Made by a program: the position numbers and the translations under genes. Below the pieces are notes generated by a model that was not told the origin of the DNA, did no database searches, and worked only from the letters and a program-made list of their open reading frames with translations. This document shows positions 1 to 8,093 of a stretch of DNA of 64,000 nucleotides, piece after piece; the first letter of the stretch is position 1, and every line of letters starts with the position of its first letter. Source of the stretch: Sphingomonas sp. IBVSS2 (GTDB lineage Bacteria; Pseudomonadota; Alphaproteobacteria; Sphingomonadales; Sphingomonadaceae); contig NZ_NFUR01000002.1 in NCBI RefSeq assembly GCF_002127225.1, positions 248,001-312,000 of the forward strand, given 5' to 3'.

Positions 1-1
1 C

Positions 2-430
2 GTCGATCTTTCGAAGGGCGAATTGCGGGTGACCCTGGCCGAGGGCAGCGTCGCGGTGCGGCCGGTGCAGTTCCGCCGCGGCTCCCCCCAGCAGATATTG
101 AAGCCCAGGCAGCAGCTCGTGGCGACGGCCGGCGACGCGCTTCCCAAGCTGCGCACCGTCGATACCGAGCGCGCGATGAGCTGGGCGGAGGGGCAGGTCT
201 TCTTCGAGAACGAGCCGCTCGCCAGCGCGGTGGAGGAAATGAACGAATATTCGAGCCGGAAGATCGTGGTCGATCCCGCCGTGGCGGACCTGCGGATCAA
301 CGGCATGTTCCGGACGAGCAACCAGGCCGGCTTCCTGGAGGCGCTGCAAGTGACGCTGCCCGTCGAAGTCCGCAACGACGGCGAGGGCAGGATATTCGTC
401 TCGAAACGGCCGGGGCCGATCGCCGAATGA
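2..430 (+). CDS. FecR-family anti-sigma factor, C-terminal part (5' end outside window)
   Basis: This is the periplasmic part of a FecR/PupR-type regulator, which relays a signal from an outer-membrane TonB-dependent receptor to an ECF sigma factor. The frame is open from the first bases, so the N-terminal cytoplasmic and membrane parts lie upstream of the window. The visible 142 residues begin in the FecR domain (LRVTLAEGSVAVRP) and continue into a C-terminal STN-like domain: the stretch from FENEPLASAVEEMNEYS to VADLRINGMF has the usual secretin/TonB short-domain pattern. The end overlaps the next open frame by an ATGA. A FecA-like receptor with its own STN domain sits 1.4 kb away on the other strand and is the obvious partner, although that pairing is inferred. 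Confidence 0.85.
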   Translation, partial: VDLSKGELRVTLAEGSVAVRPVQFRRGSPQQILKPRQQLVATAGDALPKLRTVDTERAMSWAEGQVFFENEPLASAVEEMNEYSSRKIVVDPAVADLRINGMFRTSNQAGFLEALQVTLPVEVRNDGEGRIFVSKRPGPIAE

Positions 431-444
431 CCAAGGGGAAAACC

Positions 445-1755
445 ATGCGATACTCGTCTCTCGCTCTCGCTGCCGTATTGCTGCCGGCCACGGCCGCCGC
501 GCAGGACAAGCCCGACCCGGCCCGGCTCAAGGCCGATGTCGAGAAGCTGGTGAGCTTCGGCACCCGGCATACCCTGTCCTCCCCCGACGATCCCAAGCGT
601 GGGATCGGGGCGGCCCGCCGCTGGTTCGGCGAGGAGATGAAGAAGACGGCCGCCCGGTGCGGCGGCTGCATCCAGGTCTCCACGATCGAGCGGGTGTTCG
701 CCAACGAGCGGGCGCCGGCCGGCGTCAACGTCGTCGATGTCCTCGCCATCCAGCCGGGCAGCGATCCCGGCCGCGTGGTGATCGTGCAGGGCCATATCGA
801 CAGCCGCGTCAGCGATGTGATGGACATTACGCGCGACGCCCCGGGGGCGAACGACGACGCCTCGGGCGTGGCGCTGGTGCTCGAGGCGGCGCGGCTGCTT
901 TCGCAGAAGAAGCTCAAGGCGACGATCATCTATGCCGCGCTCTCGGGCGAGGAACAGGGGCTGCTCGGCGGCACGCTGCTCGCGGAGACCGCGAAGGCGC
1001 GGGGGTGGAACGTCACGGCGGTGCTCAACAACGACATCGTCGGCAATACCCTGGGCCAGAACGGCGCGCGGGTGGCGGACCGGGTGCGCGTCTTCTCCGA
1101 GGGGATCCGCGCGTCGGAGGACCTGGCCGGGCAGATGGCGCGCCGCGTCAATGGCGGCGAGGACGACGGCCCCAGCCGCGCGCTGGCCAAGGCGATCGAC
1201 CAGGTCGCGCAGGGGATACCGGGCGGGCTCGACGTGTTCGTCGATCGCCGCAACGACCGGTTCGGCCGCGGCGGCGACCATGAGCCGTTCCTCAAGCTCG
1301 GCTATCCGGCGGTGCGCTTCTCGGTGGGGATCGAGAATTACAACCAGCAGCACCAGGACCTGCGCACCGAGGGCGGCATCGAATATGGCGACACCGTCGA
1401 CAAGATGGACTTCCCCTATCTCGCCAAGGTGACGGCGATCAACGTCGCGACGATCGCACGGCTCGCCGCCGCGCCGGCGGCGCCGGCGGAGGTGAGCCTG
1501 AACGGTGCGCTCGGCATGAACACCACCGTGACCTGGGCTCCGGTGCCCGATGCGGCCGGCTATCGCGTCCGCTGGCGGCGCAACGACAAGCAGGACTGGA
1601 CCGAGCAGCGCGACGTGCCGGCCCCGGCCAGCGAGACGGTGCTGAAGGACGTGATCGTGGACGATATGTTCATCGGCGTCTCCGCTCTTTCGGCCGATGG
1701 CGCGGAGAGCCTCGTCACCTTTGGCGGCCGCGCACCCCGTCGCGCGCCGCGCTGA
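445..1755 (+). CDS. Secreted M28-family zinc metallopeptidase with C-terminal fibronectin-like domain
   Basis: This is a predicted aminopeptidase exported to the periplasm or outside, 436 residues from this start. I chose the ATG at 445 because an AAGGGG sequence precedes it and a clean signal peptide follows (cleavage near ATAAAQ, about residue 20); an earlier in-frame ATG at 427 overlaps the fecR stop. The di-zinc site reads clearly: His117 and Asp119 in GHIDS, Asp137 in GANDDASG, Glu169-Glu170 in SGEEQG, Asp197 in NNDIVG and a late His in GGDHEPF. From about residue 350 a fibronectin type III-like domain follows (TVTWAPVPDAAGYRVRWRR). Its position behind fecR suggests it processes peptides taken up through the receptor system, but the substrate is not visible in the sequence. 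Confidence 0.88.
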   Translation: MRYSSLALAAVLLPATAAAQDKPDPARLKADVEKLVSFGTRHTLSSPDDPKRGIGAARRWFGEEMKKTAARCGGCIQVSTIERVFANERAPAGVNVVDVLAIQPGSDPGRVVIVQGHIDSRVSDVMDITRDAPGANDDASGVALVLEAARLLSQKKLKATIIYAALSGEEQGLLGGTLLAETAKARGWNVTAVLNNDIVGNTLGQNGARVADRVRVFSEGIRASEDLAGQMARRVNGGEDDGPSRALAKAIDQVAQGIPGGLDVFVDRRNDRFGRGGDHEPFLKLGYPAVRFSVGIENYNQQHQDLRTEGGIEYGDTVDKMDFPYLAKVTAINVATIARLAAAPAAPAEVSLNGALGMNTTVTWAPVPDAAGYRVRWRRNDKQDWTEQRDVPAPASETVLKDVIVDDMFIGVSALSADGAESLVTFGGRAPRRAPR

Positions 1756-1780
1756 GGGGAGTCCCCGCCGAAATCAGGAA

Positions 1781-1810
1781 CCCGTGCGGAATGGTCCGCA
1801 CGGGTTTTTT
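1781..1810 (+). terminator. Rho-independent terminator after the M28 peptidase
   Basis: Arms CCCGTGCGGA (1781-1790) and TCCGCACGGG (1795-1804) form a perfect 10-bp stem with a 4-nt loop, followed by six T. It ends the fecR-peptidase transcript before the convergent receptor gene. Confidence 0.9.
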
Positions 1811-1825
1811 CTCGCGCCCGGGAAA

Positions 1826-1855
1826 CCGCCATCCCGGCCTGCACCGGGATGGCGG
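1826..1855. repeat. REP-like intergenic palindrome, ATCCCGG family
   Basis: Perfect 12-bp arms CCGCCATCCCGG and CCGGGATGGCGG flank a 6-nt loop between two convergent genes. A related palindrome with the same core lies at 50881-50900, so this is probably a dispersed element. It may also end the minus-strand receptor transcript, but it has no T tract. Confidence 0.6.
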
Positions 1856-1863
1856 CGGCCAGT

Positions 1864-4800
1864 TCAGAACTTGAACCGGAAGCCCATGCGATAGCTGCGG
1901 CCGATCATGTCATAGGGCGCCGAGGTGCCGAACGAAGTGCCGCTGCTGGGGATCTGCTCGGGCGCGCGGTCGAACAGATTCTCCACCACGCCGAACAGCG
2001 TGACCTTGCGGCTGCCCAGCTTGATGTCGACATTCTGGGCAAGCTCGAAATACCAGACCGGATCGACATGGTTCAGCGCATCCGGAATGCCCGTCCGGCT
2101 CGTCTCGGGCTGGTTGGTGATCCTGCCCGGGCCGAGATAGCGCGTCGTCAGCGTCGTGCGGCTCGGGCCGACGGCATAGGTGGCGGTCATCAGGCCGCGC
2201 CATTTCAGGCTGCTGAAGGTACCCAATATGGGCGGCGCGGAATCGCCGGGCAGGTTGGTCTCGTCCTTCAGCCGCTGCGAGACCAGCAGCCGCAGGTTGA
2301 TCGACCCCGGCAGCTTCGCGGAGATGTCGCTGAGATTGGCGCGATAGCTCGCCTCATAGTCGATGCCCTCCACCGCCACGTTCTGCGCGTTGATGCCGCT
2401 GGTATAGATGGTGGCGTTCACCAGGTTGGTGGCGCCCGGCGCCAGCACGATCGAGCCGCAGGCCGCTGGGTTCACCGGACGGTTGAATCCGTAGCACATG
2501 TCGATGATCTGCTGGGCGCCGACCGCGGTGATCGCGTTCTTGATGTCGATCTTGTACCAGTCGACCGAGAAGCTGAAGCCGCGCAGCCAGCGCGGCGTGT
2601 AGACGCCGCCGGCGGTCCAGGTATCGGCGATTTCGGGCGTCAGATTGGGATTGCCGCCGCTCAGCGTGGTGTTCGGCACTTGCGGGCTGCCCGGCTGGGT
2701 GCGGTCGAGATAGGCGTTCACGAACTGGCTGGCGGGCGCGAACAGGTCGTTGAGGTTCGGCGCCCGGATATCGCGCGAGCGCGTGCCGCGCAGCCGCAGC
2801 CCGTCGACGACTTCCCAGCTCAGCCCCGCCTTCCAGGTCGTCACCGGGCCGCTCGTCGAATAGTCGGTGCGCCGGATCGCACCGTTCAGCTCCAGGCTCT
2901 TCGCGACGACCGAATCCTTCAGCAGCGGCACCAGGACCTCGCCGAAGAACTCCTTCACATTATAGCCGTTGCTGCCGCCCTTGAAGTTGCCGACGTTCCA
3001 TAGCGACTGGAGCGAATAGCTGTCGGCCGTCGAGGAGAAGGACTCCTTGCGATATTCGAAGCCGGCGGCGATCGAGACCGGCCCCGCCCAGGTCGAGAAC
3101 GGATTATACTGCGCGTCGATCGACCAGACGTCCTGATAGAAATCCAGGTCCTGGCGGGTCCGCAGCCCGTCGGCATAGCCGGTGACCCAGGCGATCGAGG
3201 CCGCGCCGAGCGATCCCTCGCCGAACAGGTTCATCGGCACGCAGCCATTGCCCGGATTGGCGAGCGTCGAGCGGCAGATCGGCGTGCCCGCCGCCACTCC
3301 GGCAACGCCGCCCGCCGCCGGATTGGCGATCACGTCGATCGCCTGGTTGAACCGGCTGAGGATGATGTTGTTGTCGCGGGTGTACCAAACCTTGCTGTGG
3401 CCGCGCTGATAATAGGCGCGCCATTTGCCGCTGCCCAGGAAACTGCCCTCCAGCGCGAGCAGGACGCGATCCTGGCGGCGGTTATATCCCGCCTCGCCGA
3501 TATGCGAGCCCGGCGTGTTGATCATGTCGTAGAACAGGCGGTTCATCTGGAACGACGTGACCTGCGCCGAGTCCATCGCCTGCCGCGTCGCCAGGGGGAT
3601 GAAGGGATTGTCCCGCGTGACGGTAATCGCCGTGGTGCCCTGGCGATTGTAGACGGCCGACCAGTTGATCGTGTCGTTGCCGGCATAGCTCGCCTCGACG
3701 ATCGCATTGATGTCGTCGGTGAGTTCGTAGCTGAGGCGGCCGTAGAGGCTCCAATGCTTGTCGTCGGGCATCAGTGCGCCGCGGACGGGCATGGATTCCA
3801 CCGTGCCGCCGGCCTGGACCTGGCCCTGCTGGATCGGCCCGAACACGAAGGTGCCGACCGTGCCGCCCGGGCCGAAGGACGTGCCCTTCAGCGGGCCCGT
3901 GGCGATCACGCCGCCCGGCGTGCTGTTATAGCCGGCATCGGTGCGCACGATCTGGCCGGGCTCGCCGTTGGTCGCCGTCCATGCCGGATTGTTCATCAGG
4001 CGCAGGCCCGGCTGAAACCAGTCGCGGACATGGTTGTAGAAGTCGATCCGGTCGCCCTTGTAGTAGTTGCCGCTCAGCAGGACATGGCCGCGCCCGCCCG
4101 CGAACCTGGCGCCCCAGGCAAGGTCGCCGGTCACCACGCGCCCGTCGGCATAGTCGGTCTGGCTGAAGTTGAAGCCGCCCTTCAGCCCGGTGAACTTCGT
4201 GTCGAGGATGAAGTTGACGACGCCGGCCACGGCATCCGAGCCATAGGCGGCGGAGGCACCGCCGGTCACCACGTCGACGCGCTGCACCAGGTTCTGCGGC
4301 AGCATGTTGATGTCCACCGCGGGAGACATGCCGGAGCCGACGACGCGGCGGCCGTCGAGCAGGGTCAGCGTGCGGGTGACGCCCAGGTCGCGGGCGCTCA
4401 GCTGGTTCGCGCCGCCCGTGGCATTGGCGAACAGGGTCGTCGTGCGCGGCGTGTTGCCGGTCCCCATCGCGGGCAGCTGGCTGACATAGTCGGCGATGTT
4501 GGTGGGATTGCGTTCCGAGATGTCCTCGGCGCTCAGCACGGTGGTCGGCGTCGGGGCGTCGTTGCCGTTGCGCACGATGCGCGAGCCGGTGACGATCAGT
4601 TCGGCGCCCTCGGATGCGGCTTCCTCCTGTGCGGCGGGCGTCGGATCGGTGCGATCCTGGTCGCGTGCCGGGGCGGCCGGAGCTTCGAAACTCGCCGTCT
4701 GGCGGCGCACCTCCTCGGGCCTTGCGATCCTGCGCAGGGTGAGGACGCTTCCACCCTCGACGCTCAGCCCGGTTCCCTCGAGCAGGACGCGCAGCGCGTC

Positions 4801-5040
4801 GCGCGGCGTCAGGCTGCCATGGATGCCCCTGGTGCGCTTGCCTGCCACCATCGCGCTGGAGAAGATGATCTCCTGGTTCGCCTGCCGGGCAAAGGCATTC
4901 AGCGCGCTGCCCAGGTCCCCGGCGGCAATGTTGAAGCTGCGCGCCTGCTGCGCCGCCGCGGCCGGAGCGACGGATACACACAAGGCCGCCGCCATCGCGG
5001 AGCAAGAGCTATGGATCGAGAACGCCCCCCTGTTTCGCAT
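1864..5040 (-). CDS. FecA-like TonB-dependent receptor with N-terminal STN signalling domain
   Basis: This outer-membrane receptor (1,058 residues) imports a ligand with TonB energy and signals its presence through a FecR protein. After a signal peptide (cleavage near APAAAAQ) comes an STN domain at about residues 35-105 (FNIAAGDLGSALNAFARQAN, then the GIHGSLTPRDALRVLL segment). The plug follows, with GADQ-type TonB-box surroundings (LIVTGSRIVRNGND) and LLDGRRVVG, then a long barrel ending in the typical aromatic terminus MGFRFKF. The start has a strong GGAGGG ribosome site. The ligand is unknown. The STN domain and the fecR gene on the facing strand make a cell-surface signalling unit likely. 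No fecI gene is visible and it may lie outside the window. Confidence 0.93.
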   Translation of the reverse strand: MRNRGAFSIHSSCSAMAAALCVSVAPAAAAQQARSFNIAAGDLGSALNAFARQANQEIIFSSAMVAGKRTRGIHGSLTPRDALRVLLEGTGLSVEGGSVLTLRRIARPEEVRRQTASFEAPAAPARDQDRTDPTPAAQEEAASEGAELIVTGSRIVRNGNDAPTPTTVLSAEDISERNPTNIADYVSQLPAMGTGNTPRTTTLFANATGGANQLSARDLGVTRTLTLLDGRRVVGSGMSPAVDINMLPQNLVQRVDVVTGGASAAYGSDAVAGVVNFILDTKFTGLKGGFNFSQTDYADGRVVTGDLAWGARFAGGRGHVLLSGNYYKGDRIDFYNHVRDWFQPGLRLMNNPAWTATNGEPGQIVRTDAGYNSTPGGVIATGPLKGTSFGPGGTVGTFVFGPIQQGQVQAGGTVESMPVRGALMPDDKHWSLYGRLSYELTDDINAIVEASYAGNDTINWSAVYNRQGTTAITVTRDNPFIPLATRQAMDSAQVTSFQMNRLFYDMINTPGSHIGEAGYNRRQDRVLLALEGSFLGSGKWRAYYQRGHSKVWYTRDNNIILSRFNQAIDVIANPAAGGVAGVAAGTPICRSTLANPGNGCVPMNLFGEGSLGAASIAWVTGYADGLRTRQDLDFYQDVWSIDAQYNPFSTWAGPVSIAAGFEYRKESFSSTADSYSLQSLWNVGNFKGGSNGYNVKEFFGEVLVPLLKDSVVAKSLELNGAIRRTDYSTSGPVTTWKAGLSWEVVDGLRLRGTRSRDIRAPNLNDLFAPASQFVNAYLDRTQPGSPQVPNTTLSGGNPNLTPEIADTWTAGGVYTPRWLRGFSFSVDWYKIDIKNAITAVGAQQIIDMCYGFNRPVNPAACGSIVLAPGATNLVNATIYTSGINAQNVAVEGIDYEASYRANLSDISAKLPGSINLRLLVSQRLKDETNLPGDSAPPILGTFSSLKWRGLMTATYAVGPSRTTLTTRYLGPGRITNQPETSRTGIPDALNHVDPVWYFELAQNVDIKLGSRKVTLFGVVENLFDRAPEQIPSSGTSFGTSAPYDMIGRSYRMGFRFKF

Positions 5041-5101
5041 ATTGTCCCTCCCTGCCGCGCTGATCGCGGTGTCACTCCGTGAGACGCAGGGAGAAGCCGA
5101 T

Positions 5102-5170
5102 CCCGCCGAAAAAATGTCGGCGGGGCCGGGGGGCGCGACGGCCTGCGGCCCGCGATGGCTCGCGGGCCGC
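5102..5170 (-). terminator. Two hairpins between the DUF4142 gene and the receptor gene
   Basis: GCGGCCCGCG/CGCGGGCCGC (5145-5154 and 5161-5170) is a perfect 10-bp stem placed just after the DUF4142 stop. CCCGCCGA/TCGGCGGG (5102-5109 and 5117-5124) is a second stem closer to the receptor start. Neither has a clear T tract, so termination is only probable. They may also shape the 5' leader of the receptor mRNA. Confidence 0.45.
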
Positions 5171-5178
5171 CCTTGGTT

Positions 5179-5760
5179 CTAGGACTTGAGGCCCTTGGCC
5201 ATGTTGAGATGCGCAGCCACTGTCGGGACCAGCTTGGCGGCGAAATCGCGCAGCTGCTGCGGTACGTCCTTGTTGGCGACGGTCGCCTTCACCGCATCGA
5301 GCGTCTTCTGGTGCGCATCGACCTGGGCGGCGGCATAGGCCTTGTCGAATTCGGCTCCCTTCAGGGGCTTGAGCGAATCCAGCGCCTGCTGCTGCGCGGC
5401 CGTCAGCGTCGGATCCGGGGTGATGGCGGGCGCGGCCGCGCTCGCCGCCGTCTTGAGCTTCGCGGTCGATTCGGTGTGCGCCTTTATCATCGCGTCGGCG
5501 AATCTCCTGATCGCTGCGGATTGCGACTGGCCCTGGGCGAGCTTCGAAGTCTCGATCTCGAAGGCGTCGCTCGCCGCGGCGGCATTTGCGAAGGCCTGGC
5601 CGGCGGACGCGGCGGCGGGAGCCATTCCGTTCGCCATCATCGAACCATCGGTGTTGGTGGTGACGGTGGTCGTGTCGGTCTTGGTGGTTTCGGTCTTCGA
5701 ACCACAGCCTGCGAGTGCGAGCCCGGCGGCCCCCAGCATCATCCAGCGAAGAACCTGCAT
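5179..5760 (-). CDS. DUF4142 lipoprotein
   Basis: This is a 193-residue predicted lipoprotein. The signal peptide ends in a clear lipobox (LALAGC), and Cys19 would carry the lipid. A Thr- and Asp-rich linker follows, and then a ferritin-like helical DUF4142 domain from about residue 50 (AGQAFANAAAASDAFEIETSKLA, IRRFADAMIKAHTESTAKL). I placed the start at 5760 because AGGAGG lies directly upstream; the open frame continues far beyond it but overlaps the divergent gene. A near-consensus EcfG promoter lies about 40 bp upstream, which suggests general-stress control. The molecular function of DUF4142 is not established. Confidence 0.88.
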   Translation of the reverse strand: MQVLRWMMLGAAGLALAGCGSKTETTKTDTTTVTTNTDGSMMANGMAPAAASAGQAFANAAAASDAFEIETSKLAQGQSQSAAIRRFADAMIKAHTESTAKLKTAASAAAPAITPDPTLTAAQQQALDSLKPLKGAEFDKAYAAAQVDAHQKTLDAVKATVANKDVPQQLRDFAAKLVPTVAAHLNMAKGLKS

Positions 5761-5802
5761 CCTTACCTCCTGTTCGAGCCCCTGGTGCGGAGCCATGGCG
5801 TG

Positions 5803-5827
5803 AACGCCTGCCGCTATTGCCCGTTCC
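5803..5827 (-). promoter_or_regulatory. EcfG-type general stress promoter for the DUF4142 gene
   Basis: Read on the minus strand, GGAAC (5827-5823) is followed by exactly 16 bases and CGTT (5806-5803), 42 bp before the start codon. This is the known -35/-10 pattern of EcfG, the alphaproteobacterial general stress sigma factor. On the plus strand a weaker version, CGAAC-N17-CGTT (5831-5856), faces the DUF3597 gene. Confidence 0.65.
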
Positions 5828-5901
5828 GCCCGAACCCTTTTGACGCAACGCGCGTTTGAACCGGCGCGCCTGCGCTTCATCGCACGTGACGGGAGGATTG
5901 A

Positions 5902-6291
5902 ATGAGCATCTTCGGCAGCATCATGGGCAAGATCTTCGGCCACAAGGCGGATGCACCCGCCCCCAGTCCCGCACCCGCAGAAGCGGAAGCCGCTCCGGCC
6001 GCGGCGCCGGCTCCCACCGCGGACGCGACGCCGGTCGATGTCGGCGCCGTCCTGTCCGAGATGGCGAGCATGAAGGGCGGCGGCGGCAATTACCAGACGT
6101 CGATCGTCGATCTGCTCAAGCTGCTCGATCTCGATTCCAGCCTGGATGCGCGCAAGCAGCTCGCCGACGAGCTGGACGTGCATGCCGGCGAGCCTGGCAC
6201 CGCCGAGCAGAACATCGCATTGCACCAGGCGGTCATGGCCAAGCTGGCCGAAAATGGCGGCGTGGTGCCCGACAGCCTGCGCGGAGGCTGA
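5902..6291 (+). CDS. DUF3597 family small protein
   Basis: This 129-residue protein has a short N-terminal segment (MSIFGSIMGKIFG), a Pro/Ala-rich linker (about residues 14-45) and a compact C-terminal domain (VDVGAVLSEMASMKG to VVPDSLRGG) typical of DUF3597. It is predicted to be soluble. GGGAGG lies 5 nt before the ATG. It is divergent from the DUF4142 stress gene across 141 bp, and a weak EcfG-like motif faces it, so the pair may be co-induced. The function of the family is unknown. Confidence 0.82.
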   Translation: MSIFGSIMGKIFGHKADAPAPSPAPAEAEAAPAAAPAPTADATPVDVGAVLSEMASMKGGGGNYQTSIVDLLKLLDLDSSLDARKQLADELDVHAGEPGTAEQNIALHQAVMAKLAENGGVVPDSLRGG

Positions 6292-6316
6292 ATCCCGGCT
6301 GCCCCGGCGCGCGGGC

Positions 6317-7030
6317 TCAGGCCGCGATCGCTTCTCCGACGAAGTGGAAGAAGGCGCGGCTTTCGGCCCGGCGGGCAGCATCCCATTCCGGGTGCCACTG
6401 CACGGCGAGCACCGGCGCGCCGGCAGGACGGGCCGAGAATGCCTCCACCAGGCCGTCGCCCGCGGCATGGGCTTCGGGCGCCAGGCCGCGGCCGAGGCGC
6501 CCGATACCCTGTCGGTGCACCGAGTTCACCCGGATGCGCCGCTCGCCCGTAATGGCGGCGAGGAGGCCTTCGGGGCGCAGTTCCACCTCATGGCCATGGT
6601 CGAACAGCGCCTCATAGGGCAGGTGATCGCCCTCCCGGTGGTGCGCGGCGAGGCCGTCGGTCAGCGTGCCGCCGAACAGCACGTTGAGCTCCTGCAGGCC
6701 ACGGCAGATGCCGAACACCGGGCGGCCTGCATCGATCATGCGGCCGGCCAGCGCGAGCGCCACTTCGTCCCGCTCCTCGTCGAGCGGGCCTTGGGAAGTG
6801 CCGTCACTGCCATAGCGGCTGGCCGCGATGTTCGAGCGCGAACCGGTGAGCAGCAGGCCATCGAGCCGAGCGGCGAGCGCCGCCGCGTCGAACGCGCCGG
6901 CGACGGCGGGCACCAGCAGCACGGTGGCGCCGGAAATCTCGGCCAGCGGGCGGATGAATCGTGTCGCGACCGCCTGGATCGGCCGGTCGGCGATTTCGTT
7001 GCAGCACAGGACGCCGATCAGCGGGCTCAC
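6317..7030 (-). CDS. Class I glutamine amidotransferase-like, gamma-Glu-GABA hydrolase type (peptidase C26)
   Basis: This is a 237-residue cytoplasmic hydrolase of the PuuD/C26 group, which cleaves gamma-glutamyl amides. The catalytic triad is visible: nucleophile Cys in GICRGLQELN, and His and Glu in WHPEW near the C-terminus. The start is a GTG at 7030 that overlaps the stop of the upstream serine acetyltransferase gene by 4 bp (GTGA), which points to translational coupling. The open frame extends further upstream, but that part lies inside the acetyltransferase gene. PuuD normally works in putrescine breakdown, and none of the other Puu genes are present here. The link to a serine acetyltransferase suggests a gamma-glutamyl compound of sulfur or amino-acid metabolism, which is a guess. 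Confidence 0.82.
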   Translation of the reverse strand: MSPLIGVLCCNEIADRPIQAVATRFIRPLAEISGATVLLVPAVAGAFDAAALAARLDGLLLTGSRSNIAASRYGSDGTSQGPLDEERDEVALALAGRMIDAGRPVFGICRGLQELNVLFGGTLTDGLAAHHREGDHLPYEALFDHGHEVELRPEGLLAAITGERRIRVNSVHRQGIGRLGRGLAPEAHAAGDGLVEAFSARPAGAPVLAVQWHPEWDAARRAESRAFFHFVGEAIAA

Positions 7031-7995
7031 GCGCCATGCTCCGCCAGCCGCTCGGAAAGCGCGTTGCGCGCGGCGCGTTCGAGCCGGATTCCCTCTGGCT
7101 GCGCCACGATGCTTTCGGGCGGCACATCGTCGAGCAGCCACACATTGCCACCGATCACGCTGCCGCGCCCGATCGTCACGCGGCCCAGGATCGTGGCGCC
7201 GGCATAGATGGTGACGCCGTCCTCGACGATCGGATGCCGGGCGTGCCGGGTCCGCGGCCCGGTGGGCGCCAGGCCGAGCGGACTGCGTGCGCCCAGGGTG
7301 ACGTGCTGATAGAGGCGCACGCCCCGCCCGATGATCGCGGTCTCGCCGATCACCACGCCGGTGCCATGGTCGATGAAGAAGCTGGGGCCGATCGTGGCCC
7401 CGGGATGGATGTCGATGCCGGTGCGCGCATTGGCCAGCTCCGAGATCACGCGCGCCACGATCACCGCGCCCAGCGTGTGGAGCTGGTGCGCGATCCGGTG
7501 ATGGAGAATGGCGAGCGCGCCCGGATAGCTGATCAGGATCTCGTCGGTGCTGCGCGCGGCGGGATCGCCGACAAAGGCGGCTTCGACATCGGCATCGACC
7601 AGCGCGCGGATCTCGGCGAGCGTCGCGGCGAACAGGCGGACGATCGCATCGGGCTGATCCGGCTCGAAGGGCTGGTCGGATTCGGCCTGCCAATAGTCGA
7701 GCTCGCTCGCCACTTCCTCGCGCAGCAGCGTCAGCGCGCCGTGCAGTTGATCCGCGACGAAATCGTCCTCGCCTGCCGGGCCGTCGCGGAAGCCGCCCAG
7801 CCTGGCGGGGAAAAGTGCCGCCGAGAGATGCTCGACGACGCGTGCCAGGCCGGCCGGGGAGGGGAAGCGCGTCACGCTCCCCCGGCCGGGCTGCCGCGTC
7901 CGCCAGGCCGAGCGCACGGCATTGAGCGCGGCGATGGCGTCCGCGATCTCGGGGGCGAGGGTGGGGGCCGGCTGGCCGGGGGACGTCGAACGCAT
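7027..7995 (-). CDS. Serine O-acetyltransferase, EpsC-like long form
   Basis: The enzyme transfers acetyl from acetyl-CoA to serine, the entry step to cysteine. The C-terminal half is a left-handed beta-helix with hexapeptide repeats and the family signature (GIDIHPGATIGPSFFIDHGTG, then VVIGETAIIGRGV and LYQHVTLGA). The N-terminal half of about 150 residues is helical and longer than in the short CysE encoded at 59051-59740. At 322 residues it matches EpsC-type proteins. I chose the ATG at 7995 (GAGGCAG upstream); the open frame runs on into the kinase gene region. It is followed by the amidotransferase with a 4-bp overlap and lies 98 bp behind the kinase gene on the same strand. Confidence 0.85.
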   Translation of the reverse strand: MRSTSPGQPAPTLAPEIADAIAALNAVRSAWRTRQPGRGSVTRFPSPAGLARVVEHLSAALFPARLGGFRDGPAGEDDFVADQLHGALTLLREEVASELDYWQAESDQPFEPDQPDAIVRLFAATLAEIRALVDADVEAAFVGDPAARSTDEILISYPGALAILHHRIAHQLHTLGAVIVARVISELANARTGIDIHPGATIGPSFFIDHGTGVVIGETAIIGRGVRLYQHVTLGARSPLGLAPTGPRTRHARHPIVEDGVTIYAGATILGRVTIGRGSVIGGNVWLLDDVPPESIVAQPEGIRLERAARNALSERLAEHGA

Positions 7996-8093
7996 GGAAG
8001 CTGCCTCGTGCTGCGTGCGCTTAACATCCCCTGATTTGATAGGATTTTCAGCAAAGGAAATATTGGCGGGCGCGAAAGCCTGGGGAAGCAGGA

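Noticed and set aside
5761-6468. Upstream extension of the DUF4142 frame
   Set aside because: It would overlap the divergent DUF3597 gene, and the internal ATG at 5760 has AGGAGG and a lipoprotein signal peptide.
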